Of a DNA stretch of 45,420 bases, positions 8,248-16,806 are shown in pieces. Location: assembly GCA_938091935.1 (NCBI GenBank), contig CALKNV010000009.1:1-45420 (forward strand), in the 5' to 3' direction. The position numbers and the translations under genes are program-made. Below the pieces are notes generated by a model. That model ran no database searches and was not told the origin of the DNA. It saw nothing but the letters and a program-made list of their open reading frames with translations. Each line of letters opens with the position of its first letter. The first letter of the stretch is position 1. The DNA comes from an uncultured Pseudomonadales bacterium. Its GTDB lineage: Bacteria > Pseudomonadota > Gammaproteobacteria > Pseudomonadales > Pseudohongiellaceae.

Positions 8248-8712
8248 TTAGGATTCGCGGTAGCGATATTCGTCCAGATATTCCCTGATCTTTGCTAATT
8301 CCCTGGTCTGCCCAGCGATGGCTCCAGGCGAAAATGCCTGCACAAATTCCGCCAGCAGCGGCGCCGCTGATTCTATGGCCCTCTGTCGCATGTCTCGACC
8401 TTCTGGGGTGATGGTAACCCTTTTGCGCCTTCCGCTGCTCGCATCTGGTTCAACCTTGATCAGACCCTTGGCTTCCAGTCGCTTCAACGTGTTGGTCATG
8501 GCACCGGGAGTCACCTGAAACGCGGCAGCGAGTCTGCCGGGGGTGGCTTCGTCACCGACCCGATGGAACCAGTTCAAAACGCCAAACTGTGAGACGGTTA
8601 AACCCTCAGGCAATTGGCGCTCAAACAGGCTGATTGAGAGTTGTGTGATGATAGACACTTCGGTGAAAAAGCCAAAAATTTCCATGCCCATCTCTTCATT
8701 AGTCTTTGCCAT
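8248..8712 (-). CDS. MarR-family transcriptional regulator
   Basis: 154 residues with the full MarR layout: N-terminal dimerisation helices, the winged helix with LTVSQFGVLNWFHR, GRLAAAFQVTPGAMTNTLKRLEAKGLIKV (recognition helix), and the wing DASSGRRKRVTITPEG, then a long C-terminal dimer helix. MarR proteins usually repress their own gene and a divergent one and respond to small aromatic or oxidant ligands. This gene is divergent from the small membrane protein at 8825, and the shared 112-bp interval has two near-identical palindromes that suit a MarR dimer. Confidence 0.9.
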   Translation of the reverse strand: MAKTNEEMGMEIFGFFTEVSIITQLSISLFERQLPEGLTVSQFGVLNWFHRVGDEATPGRLAAAFQVTPGAMTNTLKRLEAKGLIKVEPDASSGRRKRVTITPEGRDMRQRAIESAAPLLAEFVQAFSPGAIAGQTRELAKIREYLDEYRYRES

Positions 8713-8743
8713 GCCGATTCCCGAGCGGTTGTTGTCCAGATAT

Positions 8744-8786
8744 TTTAACGCTAAAGCTTTTAATATAAAATAGTTTAATGTTAAAG
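8744..8786. promoter_or_regulatory. paired palindromic operators, probably for MarR
   Basis: Two copies of a 13-base palindrome, TTTAACGCTAAAG at 8744-8756 and TTTAATGTTAAAG at 8774-8786, differ at two positions, both within the central triplet. Their centres are 30 bp (about three helical turns) apart. They lie in the AT-rich divergent promoter region between the MarR gene and 8825, so a same-face pair of MarR dimers could control both genes. This is inferred from symmetry and position only. Confidence 0.5.
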
Positions 8787-8824
8787 TGTTTGAACCTCAA
8801 ACAGAGTAGCTTGGAGATACCATT

Positions 8825-9232
8825 ATGAAGGTCGTTTTTTGGGGCGTTGGGATTTTACTTGGGCTTCTGGTGGCGCTGTTCGGTCTGGAGCGCATCGCAG
8901 CAGAGCGGGTGGAGGTGGTCGAACTCCACACCCAGGATGAAAATGGTGAAAGGGTTACCACTAGACTATGGATTGTCGATGATGAGGGGTATCAGTACCT
9001 CAGGGTCGGTGCAGACGGTTCGGGATGGTTTAGCCGACTGCGGGCGAATGGCTCTTTTGAAATGACGCGCGATGGCGTTACCGCCCGCTATGAGACTGTG
9101 CTCCGGCGTGACAAGAGCGATCGCATCAACGATTTAATGCAGGTGAAATACACCTGGGGTGATTCTTTAATCGGGACGTTGGTGGGGAGCCGCGAGAAAT
9201 CGATTCCCATAGAGCTGCATCCGCTGGGCTAG
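8825..9232 (+). CDS. small membrane-anchored split-barrel-like protein (second of three)
   Basis: 135 residues: one N-terminal transmembrane helix (residues about 4-22), then a small beta-rich domain. The pattern RLWIVDDEGYQYLRVG...SGWFSRLRANG...VTARYETV...LMQVKYTWGD...SREKSIPIEL recalls nitroreductase/deazaflavin-dependent split-barrel proteins. GGAG about nine bases before the ATG supports the start. It is the divergent target of the MarR gene, so it is probably induced by whatever ligand MarR senses. Its stop codon overlaps that of the convergent downstream gene in one CTAG. No cofactor ligand can be identified from sequence alone. Confidence 0.65.
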   Translation: MKVVFWGVGILLGLLVALFGLERIAAERVEVVELHTQDENGERVTTRLWIVDDEGYQYLRVGADGSGWFSRLRANGSFEMTRDGVTARYETVLRRDKSDRINDLMQVKYTWGDSLIGTLVGSREKSIPIELHPLG

Positions 9233-9492
9233 ATGCCGATTCGGCTGAGGGTATTGATCAACTCCCTGATAAGCTTCTCGGCTACTGGATGACTGGCGGC
9301 AAAGCTTGCTTCCAGGGCGATAGCGTCATCTAGAATGGTATTCTCGCTGGTATCCACTTCGGGATTAACAAGATCGTCTATTTTGCCTTCCAGTTGCTTG
9401 GCAACAGAGACAGCTTCCTCGGCGACCCCATCGGTGCTTTCCAACTCCTTGATGAGTTCGTTAATCAATTCCTTGATTCGTTGTTCGCTCAT
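9229..9492 (-). CDS. DUF4404-like small helical protein
   Basis: 87 residues, highly charged and almost entirely helical: an RIKELINELIKELES start, an acidic central linker (NPEVDTSE), and a closing helix with LIRELINTLSRIGI. It looks like the DUF4404 family of small soluble proteins of unknown function; the assignment is from memory and moderate. ACTCCGGG-like sequence near the start offers a weak ribosome site. The last codons overlap the stop of the convergent gene. Confidence 0.55.
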   Translation of the reverse strand: MSEQRIKELINELIKELESTDGVAEEAVSVAKQLEGKIDDLVNPEVDTSENTILDDAIALEASFAASHPVAEKLIRELINTLSRIGI

Positions 9493-9532
9493 TTCTTACT
9501 CCGGGTAAAAACTTGGCCGTTTCGAATTTTGA

Positions 9533-10009
9533 TTAGAGATCGACACGGGAAAAATTAAATTGTTCGGTGGAAATACTGCCATCTCCCTGACGCATACGTA
9601 GTGAAATCGTCAGCTCGCGCCGATCATTGACCAGATACGAAAGGCCCGAAAATGCCGCCATATTTTCGCTTACTGATTCTAATCTGAAAGTCACGTAATC
9701 AGTCTTCTCTTCCCAACCGCAAAAATCAGGGTTGAAGTGTTTTAGACGCAACAGGAATTCACCGTCTTCCTGAGTAATCTCCATAAATTCAGTAAACACC
9801 AGTTCGCCATCATTGTACTGACTGAATATACCGAACATGGGACCATTTGCCGGTGGCATCCAAACTTCCTCTGACTGTCCGCCGAAGCCGGTGCCACGCC
9901 AGAAGCCGGCGAGGAATGCGAAATCATCGATGCTGGTCTCATCTGCAAGGGAGCCGTTGCCGATTAGTAACAGAGACGTAAGCAGTCCAAGTAGAAACTT
10001 TCTTTTCAT
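9533..10009 (-). CDS. exported DUF6265-family protein
   Basis: 158 residues with a Sec signal peptide (KRKFLLGLLTSLLLIGNGSLA). The mature domain carries the family hallmarks: FLAGFWRGTGFGGQSEEVWMPP, MFGIFSQYNDGELVFTEFM, LRLKHFNPDFCGWEEK, and YLVNDRRELTISLRM. This is a lipocalin-like beta-barrel family of unknown function that is common in proteobacteria and bacteroidetes secretomes. It stands alone, about 40 bases downstream of the DUF4404-like gene start and 81 bases from the ATPase stop. No ligand is known. Confidence 0.75.
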   Translation of the reverse strand: MKRKFLLGLLTSLLLIGNGSLADETSIDDFAFLAGFWRGTGFGGQSEEVWMPPANGPMFGIFSQYNDGELVFTEFMEITQEDGEFLLRLKHFNPDFCGWEEKTDYVTFRLESVSENMAAFSGLSYLVNDRRELTISLRMRQGDGSISTEQFNFSRVDL

Positions 10010-10090
10010 GGAATGATTGTGACCTAACTTCTCACTTTATGCCATGTTGGCTTGATCGCTAAGCCCCCGCTCCAGTCGTGGAGACAAGCG

Positions 10091-11602
10091 CTAGTTTGCG
10101 GGTACGGTACGGTCCTCTGCCCATGCCTGTAACTGACTAATCTCCTCGGCCATCACCACGGACAGGGGCCGCGTCTGTGTAATCTCTTCCAGCAGCATCG
10201 CCTGGGAAAGCACCTGTTTCTGTGCCATGGATCGGTACAGGCCTGAAACTACTATCTGTTCTATTTCTGCGCCGGAAAACCCGGCACTGCGGTCGGCGAG
10301 CTCCACTAGGTCAAATGCAGCTGGATCAGATTCCCTTTTTTCCATATGAATGCGGTAGATCTCTGCACGTGTTGATGGTCCTGGTAGATCGACAAAGAAG
10401 ATCTCATCCAGCCTGCCTTTGCGAATGAGTTCAGGGGGCAGGGACTTAATATCATTCGCTGTGGCCACAATAAAGATAGGTTTTCGATTCTCGGCCATCC
10501 AGGTGAGCAGGGTTGCCAGCACTCGCTGAGACGTGCCGCTATCGTAGTCCCCGGTGGAGATGCCTTTCTCGATTTCGTCGACCCAAAGCACACAAGGCGC
10601 CATCACTTCCGCCAGCTCGAGAGCCTTGCGGATGTTCTTCTCGGTTTCACCAAAAAATTTGTTATACAGGGTGCCGAAATCGAGGCGCAGCAGGGGCACA
10701 TGCCAGACGCCGGCTACCGCCTTTGCCGCCAGGGATTTGCCGCTGCCCTGTATGCCTACCAGCAGAATCCCCTTGGGTCTGTCTAGCGTGAGTTCAGATT
10801 CGTCGGCGATGAAGGCCTCCTTTCTGATACTGAGCCACTGCTTCAGCGCAGCCAGTCCACCAACCTGATTGAAACTCGCGGTTTCATACTCGAAACTGAG
10901 CACACCATCCTGACCCAACAATTCATACTTGGCTTTCTGCACCCGATCTATATCACAGTAAGAAATGGCATCGTCATCATAGATGGCATTACGAATAAGT
11001 CGCTTGGCTTCAGAGACCGTCAGGCCAGTCAGGTTGTTAATCAGTAGATCGATGGATTTTCGATCCGCATCAAGCGTTTCATTTCCCTTTTTAAGTTTCC
11101 AGACTTTCAGCTCGCTGATGATGAGTTTTTGCAGTGCTTCGCGGTCAGGCAAAGACAGAGAGAACGAAGCGGTAAAGCGCGACAACTCATTGGGAATCTC
11201 GATCTCATGACTAATAAAGATCAGGTGATGCCCGTTATCGTAGTGCGACTGCGCTAGCTCTTTTATCAGGCGAATGATAAATGGATCTTCCAGATGGTGA
11301 TGAAAGTCCAGCAGGATATACACACCGGGCGTGCGATCTTTGCTGATGCTGAGCAGGGTTTGCTTCGGATCTGACAGGGCTTCCGGATTCTGATCAACGG
11401 CCTTGTTCGCCAGTTCCAAAACCTGTTTGCCAGACACAGCGTCAACCACCCCTCTGGTGATAGACCACTGAAAAATCGGTTTATTGAGGGTCACACTGCA
11501 GCGCTTGATCAGGTCGATTGCGCGCTGCTCCTCATGGGTTTGAATACTGATAACAGGCTGGGAAGAGCGCAGCAGTAGCAGCAGATCATTTAGTTCGTAC
11601 AA
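10091..11602 (-). CDS. Ycf46-like AAA+ ATPase
   Basis: 503 residues. The N-terminal 240 residues form a degenerate, nucleotide-binding-like domain ([12 protein letters not shown]..., [10 protein letters not shown]..., HLIFISHE...). The C-terminal half is a full AAA module: Walker A GIQGSGKS (283-290), Walker [10 protein letters not shown] (337-345), sensor-1 ATAND (380-384), and arginine-finger region [10 protein letters not shown] (391-400). This two-part design matches the cyanobacterial/plastid Ycf46 family, which also occurs widely in bacteria; its role is unclear, though links to photosynthesis and CO2 regulation are reported in cyanobacteria. No protease or other effector domain follows the ATPase. 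Confidence 0.85.
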   Translation of the reverse strand: MYELNDLLLLLRSSQPVISIQTHEEQRAIDLIKRCSVTLNKPIFQWSITRGVVDAVSGKQVLELANKAVDQNPEALSDPKQTLLSISKDRTPGVYILLDFHHHLEDPFIIRLIKELAQSHYDNGHHLIFISHEIEIPNELSRFTASFSLSLPDREALQKLIISELKVWKLKKGNETLDADRKSIDLLINNLTGLTVSEAKRLIRNAIYDDDAISYCDIDRVQKAKYELLGQDGVLSFEYETASFNQVGGLAALKQWLSIRKEAFIADESELTLDRPKGILLVGIQGSGKSLAAKAVAGVWHVPLLRLDFGTLYNKFFGETEKNIRKALELAEVMAPCVLWVDEIEKGISTGDYDSGTSQRVLATLLTWMAENRKPIFIVATANDIKSLPPELIRKGRLDEIFFVDLPGPSTRAEIYRIHMEKRESDPAAFDLVELADRSAGFSGAEIEQIVVSGLYRSMAQKQVLSQAMLLEEITQTRPLSVVMAEEISQLQAWAEDRTVPAN

Positions 11603-11628
11603 ATTGCGTTCCTGATGTCCACTTCTGA

Positions 11629-12756
11629 CTAGGCAATTAACCCGGTGACTGCGCGCAGTCGATGACTCTCGCTATCCGACACATAAAGCACGCCCCGATG
11701 AACACAGACACCGTGGGGCCGGTTCATGGCGCAGGCCAGCGGATCACCATCTGGCCCGTCACCGCGCTCGCCATTCCCCAGTACTGTGTCGAGAATGCCG
11801 GTGCTGAGAGACAGGCGTCGGATCACATGATTTTCAGTGTCAACGATATACAGACTGTTGTCACTGCGAGAATAGGCAATACCCTTGGGGCCATTGAAGG
11901 TCGCATTCAATGCAGGTCCACCGTCTCCAGTATAGCCCCGTTCCCCGGTACCAGCGAGGCGCTGCAGGCGTCCCGCCGCCAGGTCAATTTGAAATACCGC
12001 ATTACCTTCTCTAAGCACCAGATAGGCGTTGCCGTCACGGTCGCAATCGATGGAGCGGGGCCCAAGAAGCGGCGTTCCTGCCAGAGGTGCCTCGTCTGGA
12101 GTGGCCAAGCGCTCGCCCGTTCCGGACAGGGTCGAAATGATGCCGGTCTCTCGACTCACGCTACGCAGGCGCTGATTGCCGATATCACAAATCAGTAGAT
12201 TATTTCTGGAGTCAAAGGCGATGCTATGGGGTTGCCGTAGCTGACTAAGTACGGCTGGTCGACCATCGCCGGAGAAGCCGGCTTCACCATTGCCCGCGAG
12301 TGTGGTGACCAACCCGGTGCGCCCAGCGATACGACGCACCGTGTGATTGTCCCGTTCCACCACAAACAGATTGCCTTCCAGATCCCATCGAATTTCATGG
12401 GGAGCAGAAAAGGGGGTTTCCAGGGGAAGTCTTGATTCCGGCCTGAAACCGGGTTCACCGGTGCCGGCGATAGTAGACAGTCTCAGGTTGCTGAGATCGA
12501 GTCGGCGAATCCGGCCTGTATCTACCTCACAAAAATACAAGGCACCATCCGGACCAGGCACTACCCCATAGGGATTATTGATCGGGGACTCGAGCGCCAG
12601 CACCCCACCTCGTCCCTCGTCTTCATAGCCAGCCTCACCGGTACCGGCAACGGTCGAAACCTGGGTTGATTGCCCCAACACCACAGAGGGAAATGTGGAA
12701 GCTGCGGCAGCTCCCACCAGTGCCTTGCTGAAGCTACGGCGCTTGAGCGCTACCAT
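11629..12756 (-). CDS. Tat-exported NHL-repeat beta-propeller
   Basis: 375 residues. The N-terminus has a twin-arginine motif (KRRSFSKAL) followed by an Ala-rich hydrophobic stretch and cleavage near VLGQ, so it is probably folded before export. The rest is a six-bladed propeller of NHL repeats, each with a STVAGTGEAGY/STIAGTGEPGF-like turn and a GALYFCEVDTGRIRRLD-like strand; at least five units are recognisable. Such proteins bind ligands or act as lyases and hydrolases, but no catalytic set is obvious here. It lies 26 bases downstream of the ATPase start on the same strand order (the NHL gene is transcribed first) and may share a transcript with it. Confidence 0.8.
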   Translation of the reverse strand: MVALKRRSFSKALVGAAAASTFPSVVLGQSTQVSTVAGTGEAGYEDEGRGGVLALESPINNPYGVVPGPDGALYFCEVDTGRIRRLDLSNLRLSTIAGTGEPGFRPESRLPLETPFSAPHEIRWDLEGNLFVVERDNHTVRRIAGRTGLVTTLAGNGEAGFSGDGRPAVLSQLRQPHSIAFDSRNNLLICDIGNQRLRSVSRETGIISTLSGTGERLATPDEAPLAGTPLLGPRSIDCDRDGNAYLVLREGNAVFQIDLAAGRLQRLAGTGERGYTGDGGPALNATFNGPKGIAYSRSDNSLYIVDTENHVIRRLSLSTGILDTVLGNGERGDGPDGDPLACAMNRPHGVCVHRGVLYVSDSESHRLRAVTGLIA

Positions 12757-12806
12757 GCTGACTCTCCTTTCGGTCGGTCTGTTTTTTCTTATTGTTTGGA
12801 CGGCAG

Positions 12807-13334
12807 CTAACCCAACAGGGTTGCTACAGTTGCCTCAAGCTTTGCCTGTAATTCCGCATTAGTCAATCGCCCGGAGGCGATATCAAAATTGTCGTTGAAT
12901 CTAGGAATGGATAAGGAGCCCCTGAGCTCTGCGCCAAAATGGGGTGCCGATTGCGTCGCGGTCTCTAACACTCAAATGCCACCGCGCCCACCGGGAGAGG
13001 TGGCCAGCATCACAACCGGTTTACCCTGATAAACCTTGGTTTCAGCGCGTGAGCACCAGTCATACAGGTTCTTCCAGGTCGCAGTGTAGGATCCATTGTG
13101 CTCAGCGACAGAAATAAGTAGGGCGTCTGCTGCTGCGAATCTCTGAAGAAACTGTTTCGCAGCTTCCGGATGGCCAATCTGGGCTTCCTGGTCCACGCTA
13201 AACAAGGGCATTTCGTAATCATTGATGTCTAGTATCTCGATTTCGAATCCTGACAACAGTCCAGCTGCGTGGGTCACTAGTTGCCGGTTAATGGATTGAC
13301 TGCTGCGGCTGGCGGCGAAGGCAACTAACTTCAT
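12807..13334 (-). pseudogene. NADPH-dependent FMN reductase gene with in-frame TGA
   Basis: From ATG 13334 (GAGGT close upstream) the frame reads as a flavodoxin-like NADPH-dependent FMN reductase. It has the FAASRSSQSINRQL phosphate loop, LDINDYEMPLFS, LLISVAEHNGSYTATWKNLYDW and VVMLATSPGGRGG. A TGA at 12972-12974 interrupts it. The same frame then continues for another 55 codons with the expected family ending (VLETATQSAPHFGAELRG, SIPRFNDNFDI, final ATVATLLG) to a TAG at 12807-12809. Homologues usually have Ala-Ser at the broken point, so a single TCA to TGA change explains it. The truncated 120-residue product would lack the last strand and helix. Sequencing error is the main alternative. 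Confidence 0.8.
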
Positions 13335-13446
13335 ACTGACCTCGGATTTAAGGATTAATGGTGTTGTGTTTTTGGGCTGCCCCAAATACTCTCATACTCC
13401 CCCCAACGGGAATACGACAATAAAAGCAGTATAAGAGGACTCAGTC

Positions 13447-14325
13447 ATGTGTGATTACGATACTCAAAAAGACGCGGATGCCTATTTGGAAGAACATCCT
13501 GATATGTCGCGCCGGGATTTCACCAAGCTAGCCACAGGCGCCAGTATGGCGATGATGTTGCCTGCCGTAGCTAACGCCCAATCTATCTCCGAGCGCGATG
13601 TGGAGATACGCACGCCTGACGGCGTCGCTGATTGCCACTTTGCCTACCCATCTACTGGCAGCCACGCTGCCGTGCTGGTCTGGCCAGATATCCTGGCGCT
13701 GCGCCCCGCGTTTCGTGAAATGGGTCGCCGTCTGGCCAGGGAAGGTTATGCAGTGTTAACCGTGAACCCTTTTTATCGTGACGCCCGTTCGCCTGTGGTT
13801 CCTTTAGGTGCCAGCTTTGGCCAGCCTGAGATCAGGGAACTGGTATTACCCATGGCCCGTAACCTGAATGCCGAAACCCATTTCACTGATGCCAGGACTT
13901 TTACGACATGGCTTGATGAACAAGATGAAGTGGATACCAGCAAGGGCATAGGGACTACGGGTTACTGCATGGGTGGGCCCATGGTGATGCGGACCGTGGC
14001 AGCCGTGCCTGAACGCTTCGCAGCGGGCGCCACATTTCATGGCGGCGGATTGGCTACTGGCAATCCCGATAGCCCGCATCTGCTGATTCCGGAAACCCGG
14101 GCAGCCATGCTGCATTGCGTGGCGGACAACGACGACCAAAATAATCCTGAGGCCAAGGTTACTCTACGTGAAGCCTATGCTGCCGCCGGTATCGATGCTG
14201 AAATTGACGTGTATTCTGGTGCGCTGCATGGTTGGTGCGCAATCGATTCACAGGTATATCATCAGGAACAGGCCGAGCGCGCCTGGAGTCGCCTGCTAAA
14301 TCTGTTTGCCACTAAACTGGCCTGA
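13447..14325 (+). CDS. Tat-exported dienelactone hydrolase-family protein
   Basis: 292 residues. A 20-residue acidic leader precedes a twin-arginine signal (SRRDFTKLA, residues 21-29) with likely cleavage after VANA. The hydrolase core has the dienelactone-hydrolase nucleophile elbow GYCMGG with Cys174 instead of Ser, an acid in ADNDD (Asp229/230), and His261 in ALHGW, giving a Cys-Asp-His triad. Cytoplasmic homologues cleave chlorocatechol-derived lactones; exported forms have no settled substrate. It is divergent from the broken FMN reductase, so the two may once have been co-regulated. A perfect hairpin follows the stop. Confidence 0.85.
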   Translation: MCDYDTQKDADAYLEEHPDMSRRDFTKLATGASMAMMLPAVANAQSISERDVEIRTPDGVADCHFAYPSTGSHAAVLVWPDILALRPAFREMGRRLAREGYAVLTVNPFYRDARSPVVPLGASFGQPEIRELVLPMARNLNAETHFTDARTFTTWLDEQDEVDTSKGIGTTGYCMGGPMVMRTVAAVPERFAAGATFHGGGLATGNPDSPHLLIPETRAAMLHCVADNDDQNNPEAKVTLREAYAAAGIDAEIDVYSGALHGWCAIDSQVYHQEQAERAWSRLLNLFATKLA

Positions 14326-14342
14326 ACCGAATAGTCTCGTAA

Positions 14343-14370
14343 GATGCCAGCGGCCCCAGCCGCTGGCATC
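14343..14370. terminator. perfect hairpin between convergent genes
   Basis: Twelve-base-pair perfect stem GATGCCAGCGGC (14343-14354) and GCCGCTGGCATC (14359-14370) with a CCCA loop, lying between the stop codons of two convergent genes. Neither side has a real T-tract, so it may be a bidirectional or factor-assisted transcript end, or a 3' stabilising hairpin. Confidence 0.55.
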
Positions 14371-14394
14371 AGACCACCGCATTAATAATCTGCT

Positions 14395-15045
14395 TCAGCT
14401 TGTCGTCACAGTCCTCTGCGTCGTAGATACTCTGTGGCAGGGCAGTAATACCTGTCTGTTAGCGCTATCGAAAAGTGTGATAGCCCACTCCTTGAACTTC
14501 TGCTTGTCTGTCAATCCGAGGCGAAATAATTTGTGTAGCCGCAGCCCTGGTTTGATGCCGTAAAGGCCAAGCAAAAATTTCTTGATGAAGTTTCCTTCCA
14601 CCGTTTCGAAATTGAGAAAGGTATCTCCGACTATCCAGAATGTGGTCTCGCCTTGTTTAACGCGCAGCCACACTTCATGAAACTTGTTCGGGGGTGGTAC
14701 GTGAATCTGCACATGATTAGGCATTTGTGCAGCAAGAACACCAATTGACTGTGGCTTGCCGACAATACCGTTTATTGTGACTTTTTCGTGAATAGCATCC
14801 GGGGCAAACAGTTCGGCATTAGCGTGTGTGGCTGACCAGCCGGATATGCCGAGTGTATGACCAACACAAGGTGCCAGGAGTAATAATTTGGAATTCGGGG
14901 TAACGAAGTCGGGTAGGGAATTTTCCATTCCCGGCCCTGGACTAAAGATCAAGTAGCTGTCGCTACCGAGACCCACCAGGGTAGAGAAAGGGCTGGGGCC
15001 CGGTACTTTGTACTGGGCACGAAAAATTCCAGGCGCTCCAGGCAC
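14395..15045 (-). CDS. MBL-like (DUF4336-type) hypothetical protein
   Basis: 216 residues, recognisable only loosely. The segments LLLLAPCVGHTLGISGWSATHANAELFAPDAIHEK and TFWIVGDTFLNFE, and the late QVLLPCHRVST, have the order and feel of a degenerate metallo-beta-lactamase fold such as DUF4336. The canonical HxHxDH cluster is absent, so it may be non-catalytic. The start is uncertain: the frame is open back to the TAG stop of the upstream gene, and GTG at 15045 is the first usable codon, with a poorly spaced ribosome site. No signal peptide is seen. It is probably co-transcribed with the PD40 gene, 27 bases upstream. Confidence 0.5.
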   Translation of the reverse strand: MPGAPGIFRAQYKVPGPSPFSTLVGLGSDSYLIFSPGPGMENSLPDFVTPNSKLLLLAPCVGHTLGISGWSATHANAELFAPDAIHEKVTINGIVGKPQSIGVLAAQMPNHVQIHVPPPNKFHEVWLRVKQGETTFWIVGDTFLNFETVEGNFIKKFLLGLYGIKPGLRLHKLFRLGLTDKQKFKEWAITLFDSANRQVLLPCHRVSTTQRTVTTS

Positions 15046-15072
15046 CGCCTGCCAGGAGTGCGACTTGGGAAA

Positions 15073-16023
15073 CTATTCTTCGCTTGCGATATTTACCTTG
15101 CTGGTCCAGAAAATGTCGGCGTCGCCGAAGCTGCTATCCTGGCGAGAGGAAAACCAGGCCATGGTTTCCCCGCCGGGTGGCAGAGCTGGACACATATCGG
15201 CACCTGCAGTATTTATTTTTTCTCCCAGATTGAATGATGGCGCCCAATCATTAGGGCCGCGAGATGCAGCGCCATAGATATCCATGCCGCCGAATCCACC
15301 TGGACGGTTGGAGGTGAAGTATACCTTGCCGTCTACATCCTGGGTGAAATGAAACTCTTCCGCTGCGGTGTTGATGTTTGGCCCTTGGTTCACTGCGTCT
15401 CCCCAGCCGCCGTTACCATCGGGTTTAACACAATAAATATCGGAACCGCCGTAGCCACCGGCTCGGCGAGAGGCGAAGCAGAGAGTCTCACCGTCCTGCA
15501 AAACTGCAGGGCAGTGTTCATCACCTTCGGTGGTGCTGACTGGATAGCCAACCAGCTCCGGTGTTGACCAAGTGCCGTTTATCTTGCGGGTTACAAATAC
15601 GTCGTGATTATTGCGCGGTGTCGTGGTCGCGAGGCGATCCGATCGAAAGTAGATGGTATTGCCGTCGGCTGTGATCCAGGGCTCGCGGTCATCACCCATT
15701 CGCAGCGGGTCTACATCCGTGGCTGGCGGTTGATTGACAGGCATACCCATATTGACCGGCGTATCCCAGGTACCGGTTTCCGAATTGAAATTAGCAATAT
15801 AGAGATCCTTCGGGTCGCCATCTGCCACGGCCATATCCTGGCGTGCGCTGCAGTACACCATGGTGCCATCCGCCGCGAACGACAGCTCGCCTTCCGCCCA
15901 CATGGTGTTGACGGGAGCGCCGAAGTTGTGGACCGCCAACTCCACCCAGTTGGGTTGTTGTGCGTTGACTTGACTGCTGAGGGTTGCCGCGAAGGCGAGT
16001 GCTGTAAGCATGGGTTTAATCAT
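15073..16023 (-). CDS. exported PD40/TolB-type beta-propeller
   Basis: 316 residues. ATG at 16023 is preferred, with TGAGGA eight bases upstream; an in-frame GTG at 16038 lies inside that ribosome site. The signal peptide is clear (MLTALAFAATLSSQVNAQ). The mature protein has repeated PD40 blades of the type DGNTIYFRSDR, GETLCFASRRAGGYGGSDIY and GKVYFTSNRPGGFGGMDIYG. The final blade is AWFSSRQDSSFGDADIFW. This WD40-like propeller family is found in periplasmic sensors and in OmpA-linked proteins; here it has no extra domain. Substrate or partner is unknown. Confidence 0.85.
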   Translation of the reverse strand: MIKPMLTALAFAATLSSQVNAQQPNWVELAVHNFGAPVNTMWAEGELSFAADGTMVYCSARQDMAVADGDPKDLYIANFNSETGTWDTPVNMGMPVNQPPATDVDPLRMGDDREPWITADGNTIYFRSDRLATTTPRNNHDVFVTRKINGTWSTPELVGYPVSTTEGDEHCPAVLQDGETLCFASRRAGGYGGSDIYCVKPDGNGGWGDAVNQGPNINTAAEEFHFTQDVDGKVYFTSNRPGGFGGMDIYGAASRGPNDWAPSFNLGEKINTAGADMCPALPPGGETMAWFSSRQDSSFGDADIFWTSKVNIASEE

Positions 16024-16117
16024 TGTCGTTTTCCTCACAAGATCTGACTGTGCAATCTCGTTAGTATTTAAGCGTATTAACTATATTTTTAAATTCGCAT
16101 GCTGAACAAGTTAATGC

Positions 16118-16663
16118 TCAGCTTCGTGATGTCACCTGGAATGTCCACCAGTGGTCAGGGCGCTGTGCATCAAGTTCTGGTGTAGGGTTATAGGGACCAC
16201 CGCCAAAGGTCTGCAATTTCTCAACCCGTGCGCGCCAGGCCTGTTCCATGCGCGAGGGGTCTCGTACACGGTTAAGCACGATTGGATAGACCACACCATT
16301 TAGCCGCATCACCCCAAATTCATTTGCCTCTACTTTGCCGGCCCAGTATTTGCGCTCGCAGACCGAACAGCTCAGGAATAATTCGCCGGTTTCTGTCGCC
16401 ATACAATTCAGGTTAATCGAATGGGGGCGAATACCGGCGTAGATCTGTAGTTGGCACAAGGGAACTTCGTTTGCGAAGGCCCAGTCAGTCACCGGGCCAT
16501 CCGCTGCTTCCCCAAAGAGAAATCCGCCCGGCGTTTGGTCACAAGGGCAAACCGACGAATAAATCAGAAAACCGATGACCCCGACCGCCAGCAGTCCTGC
16601 CAGCGAACCACCGACAATCCATTTGGTCCGGGAACCCATTTCTGCCGAGAGTGTTTCGGACAT
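16118..16663 (-). CDS. membrane-anchored split-barrel-like protein (third of three)
   Basis: 181 residues with one transmembrane helix at about 15-36, then CPCDQ and a soluble domain. The soluble part follows the same order as the 7419-7937 protein: GGFLFGE...VTDWAFANE...LQIYAGIRPHSINLNCMA...GELFLSCSV...KYWAGKV...RLNGVVYPIVLNRVRDPSRMEQAW. Several cysteines (CPC, CSVC) are added, which could bind metal or form disulphides if the domain is periplasmic. The gene stands alone with about 95 to 145 bp on either side. No function is known; the resemblance to its relative is by eye. Confidence 0.6.
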   Translation of the reverse strand: MSETLSAEMGSRTKWIVGGSLAGLLAVGVIGFLIYSSVCPCDQTPGGFLFGEAADGPVTDWAFANEVPLCQLQIYAGIRPHSINLNCMATETGELFLSCSVCERKYWAGKVEANEFGVMRLNGVVYPIVLNRVRDPSRMEQAWRARVEKLQTFGGGPYNPTPELDAQRPDHWWTFQVTSRS

Positions 16664-16806
16664 GATAACTCTCCTATTTATTGTTGTTGTTTTTGTAGGA
16701 ATGCCCAGAGACTACCGCATTTGCGGGTAAATCAAAATTGTTTTGCGGGGAATAACAGCTTGAATCTGTGGGTTGAATCAAGCGCGCCATTTAGCGTGAT
16801 AGCCAA

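Noticed and set aside
10222..10868. Several plus-strand frames opposite the AAA ATPase
   Set aside because: They are antisense to well-conserved Walker and sensor motifs and show no protein-like features.
5387..12974. In-frame TGA codons read as selenocysteine or a recoded amino acid
   Set aside because: TGA is the normal stop of several intact genes here (for example at 1684-1686 and 3783-3785), the interrupted positions are usually Ser rather than a redox Cys, and I see no SECIS-like hairpin directly after either codon.
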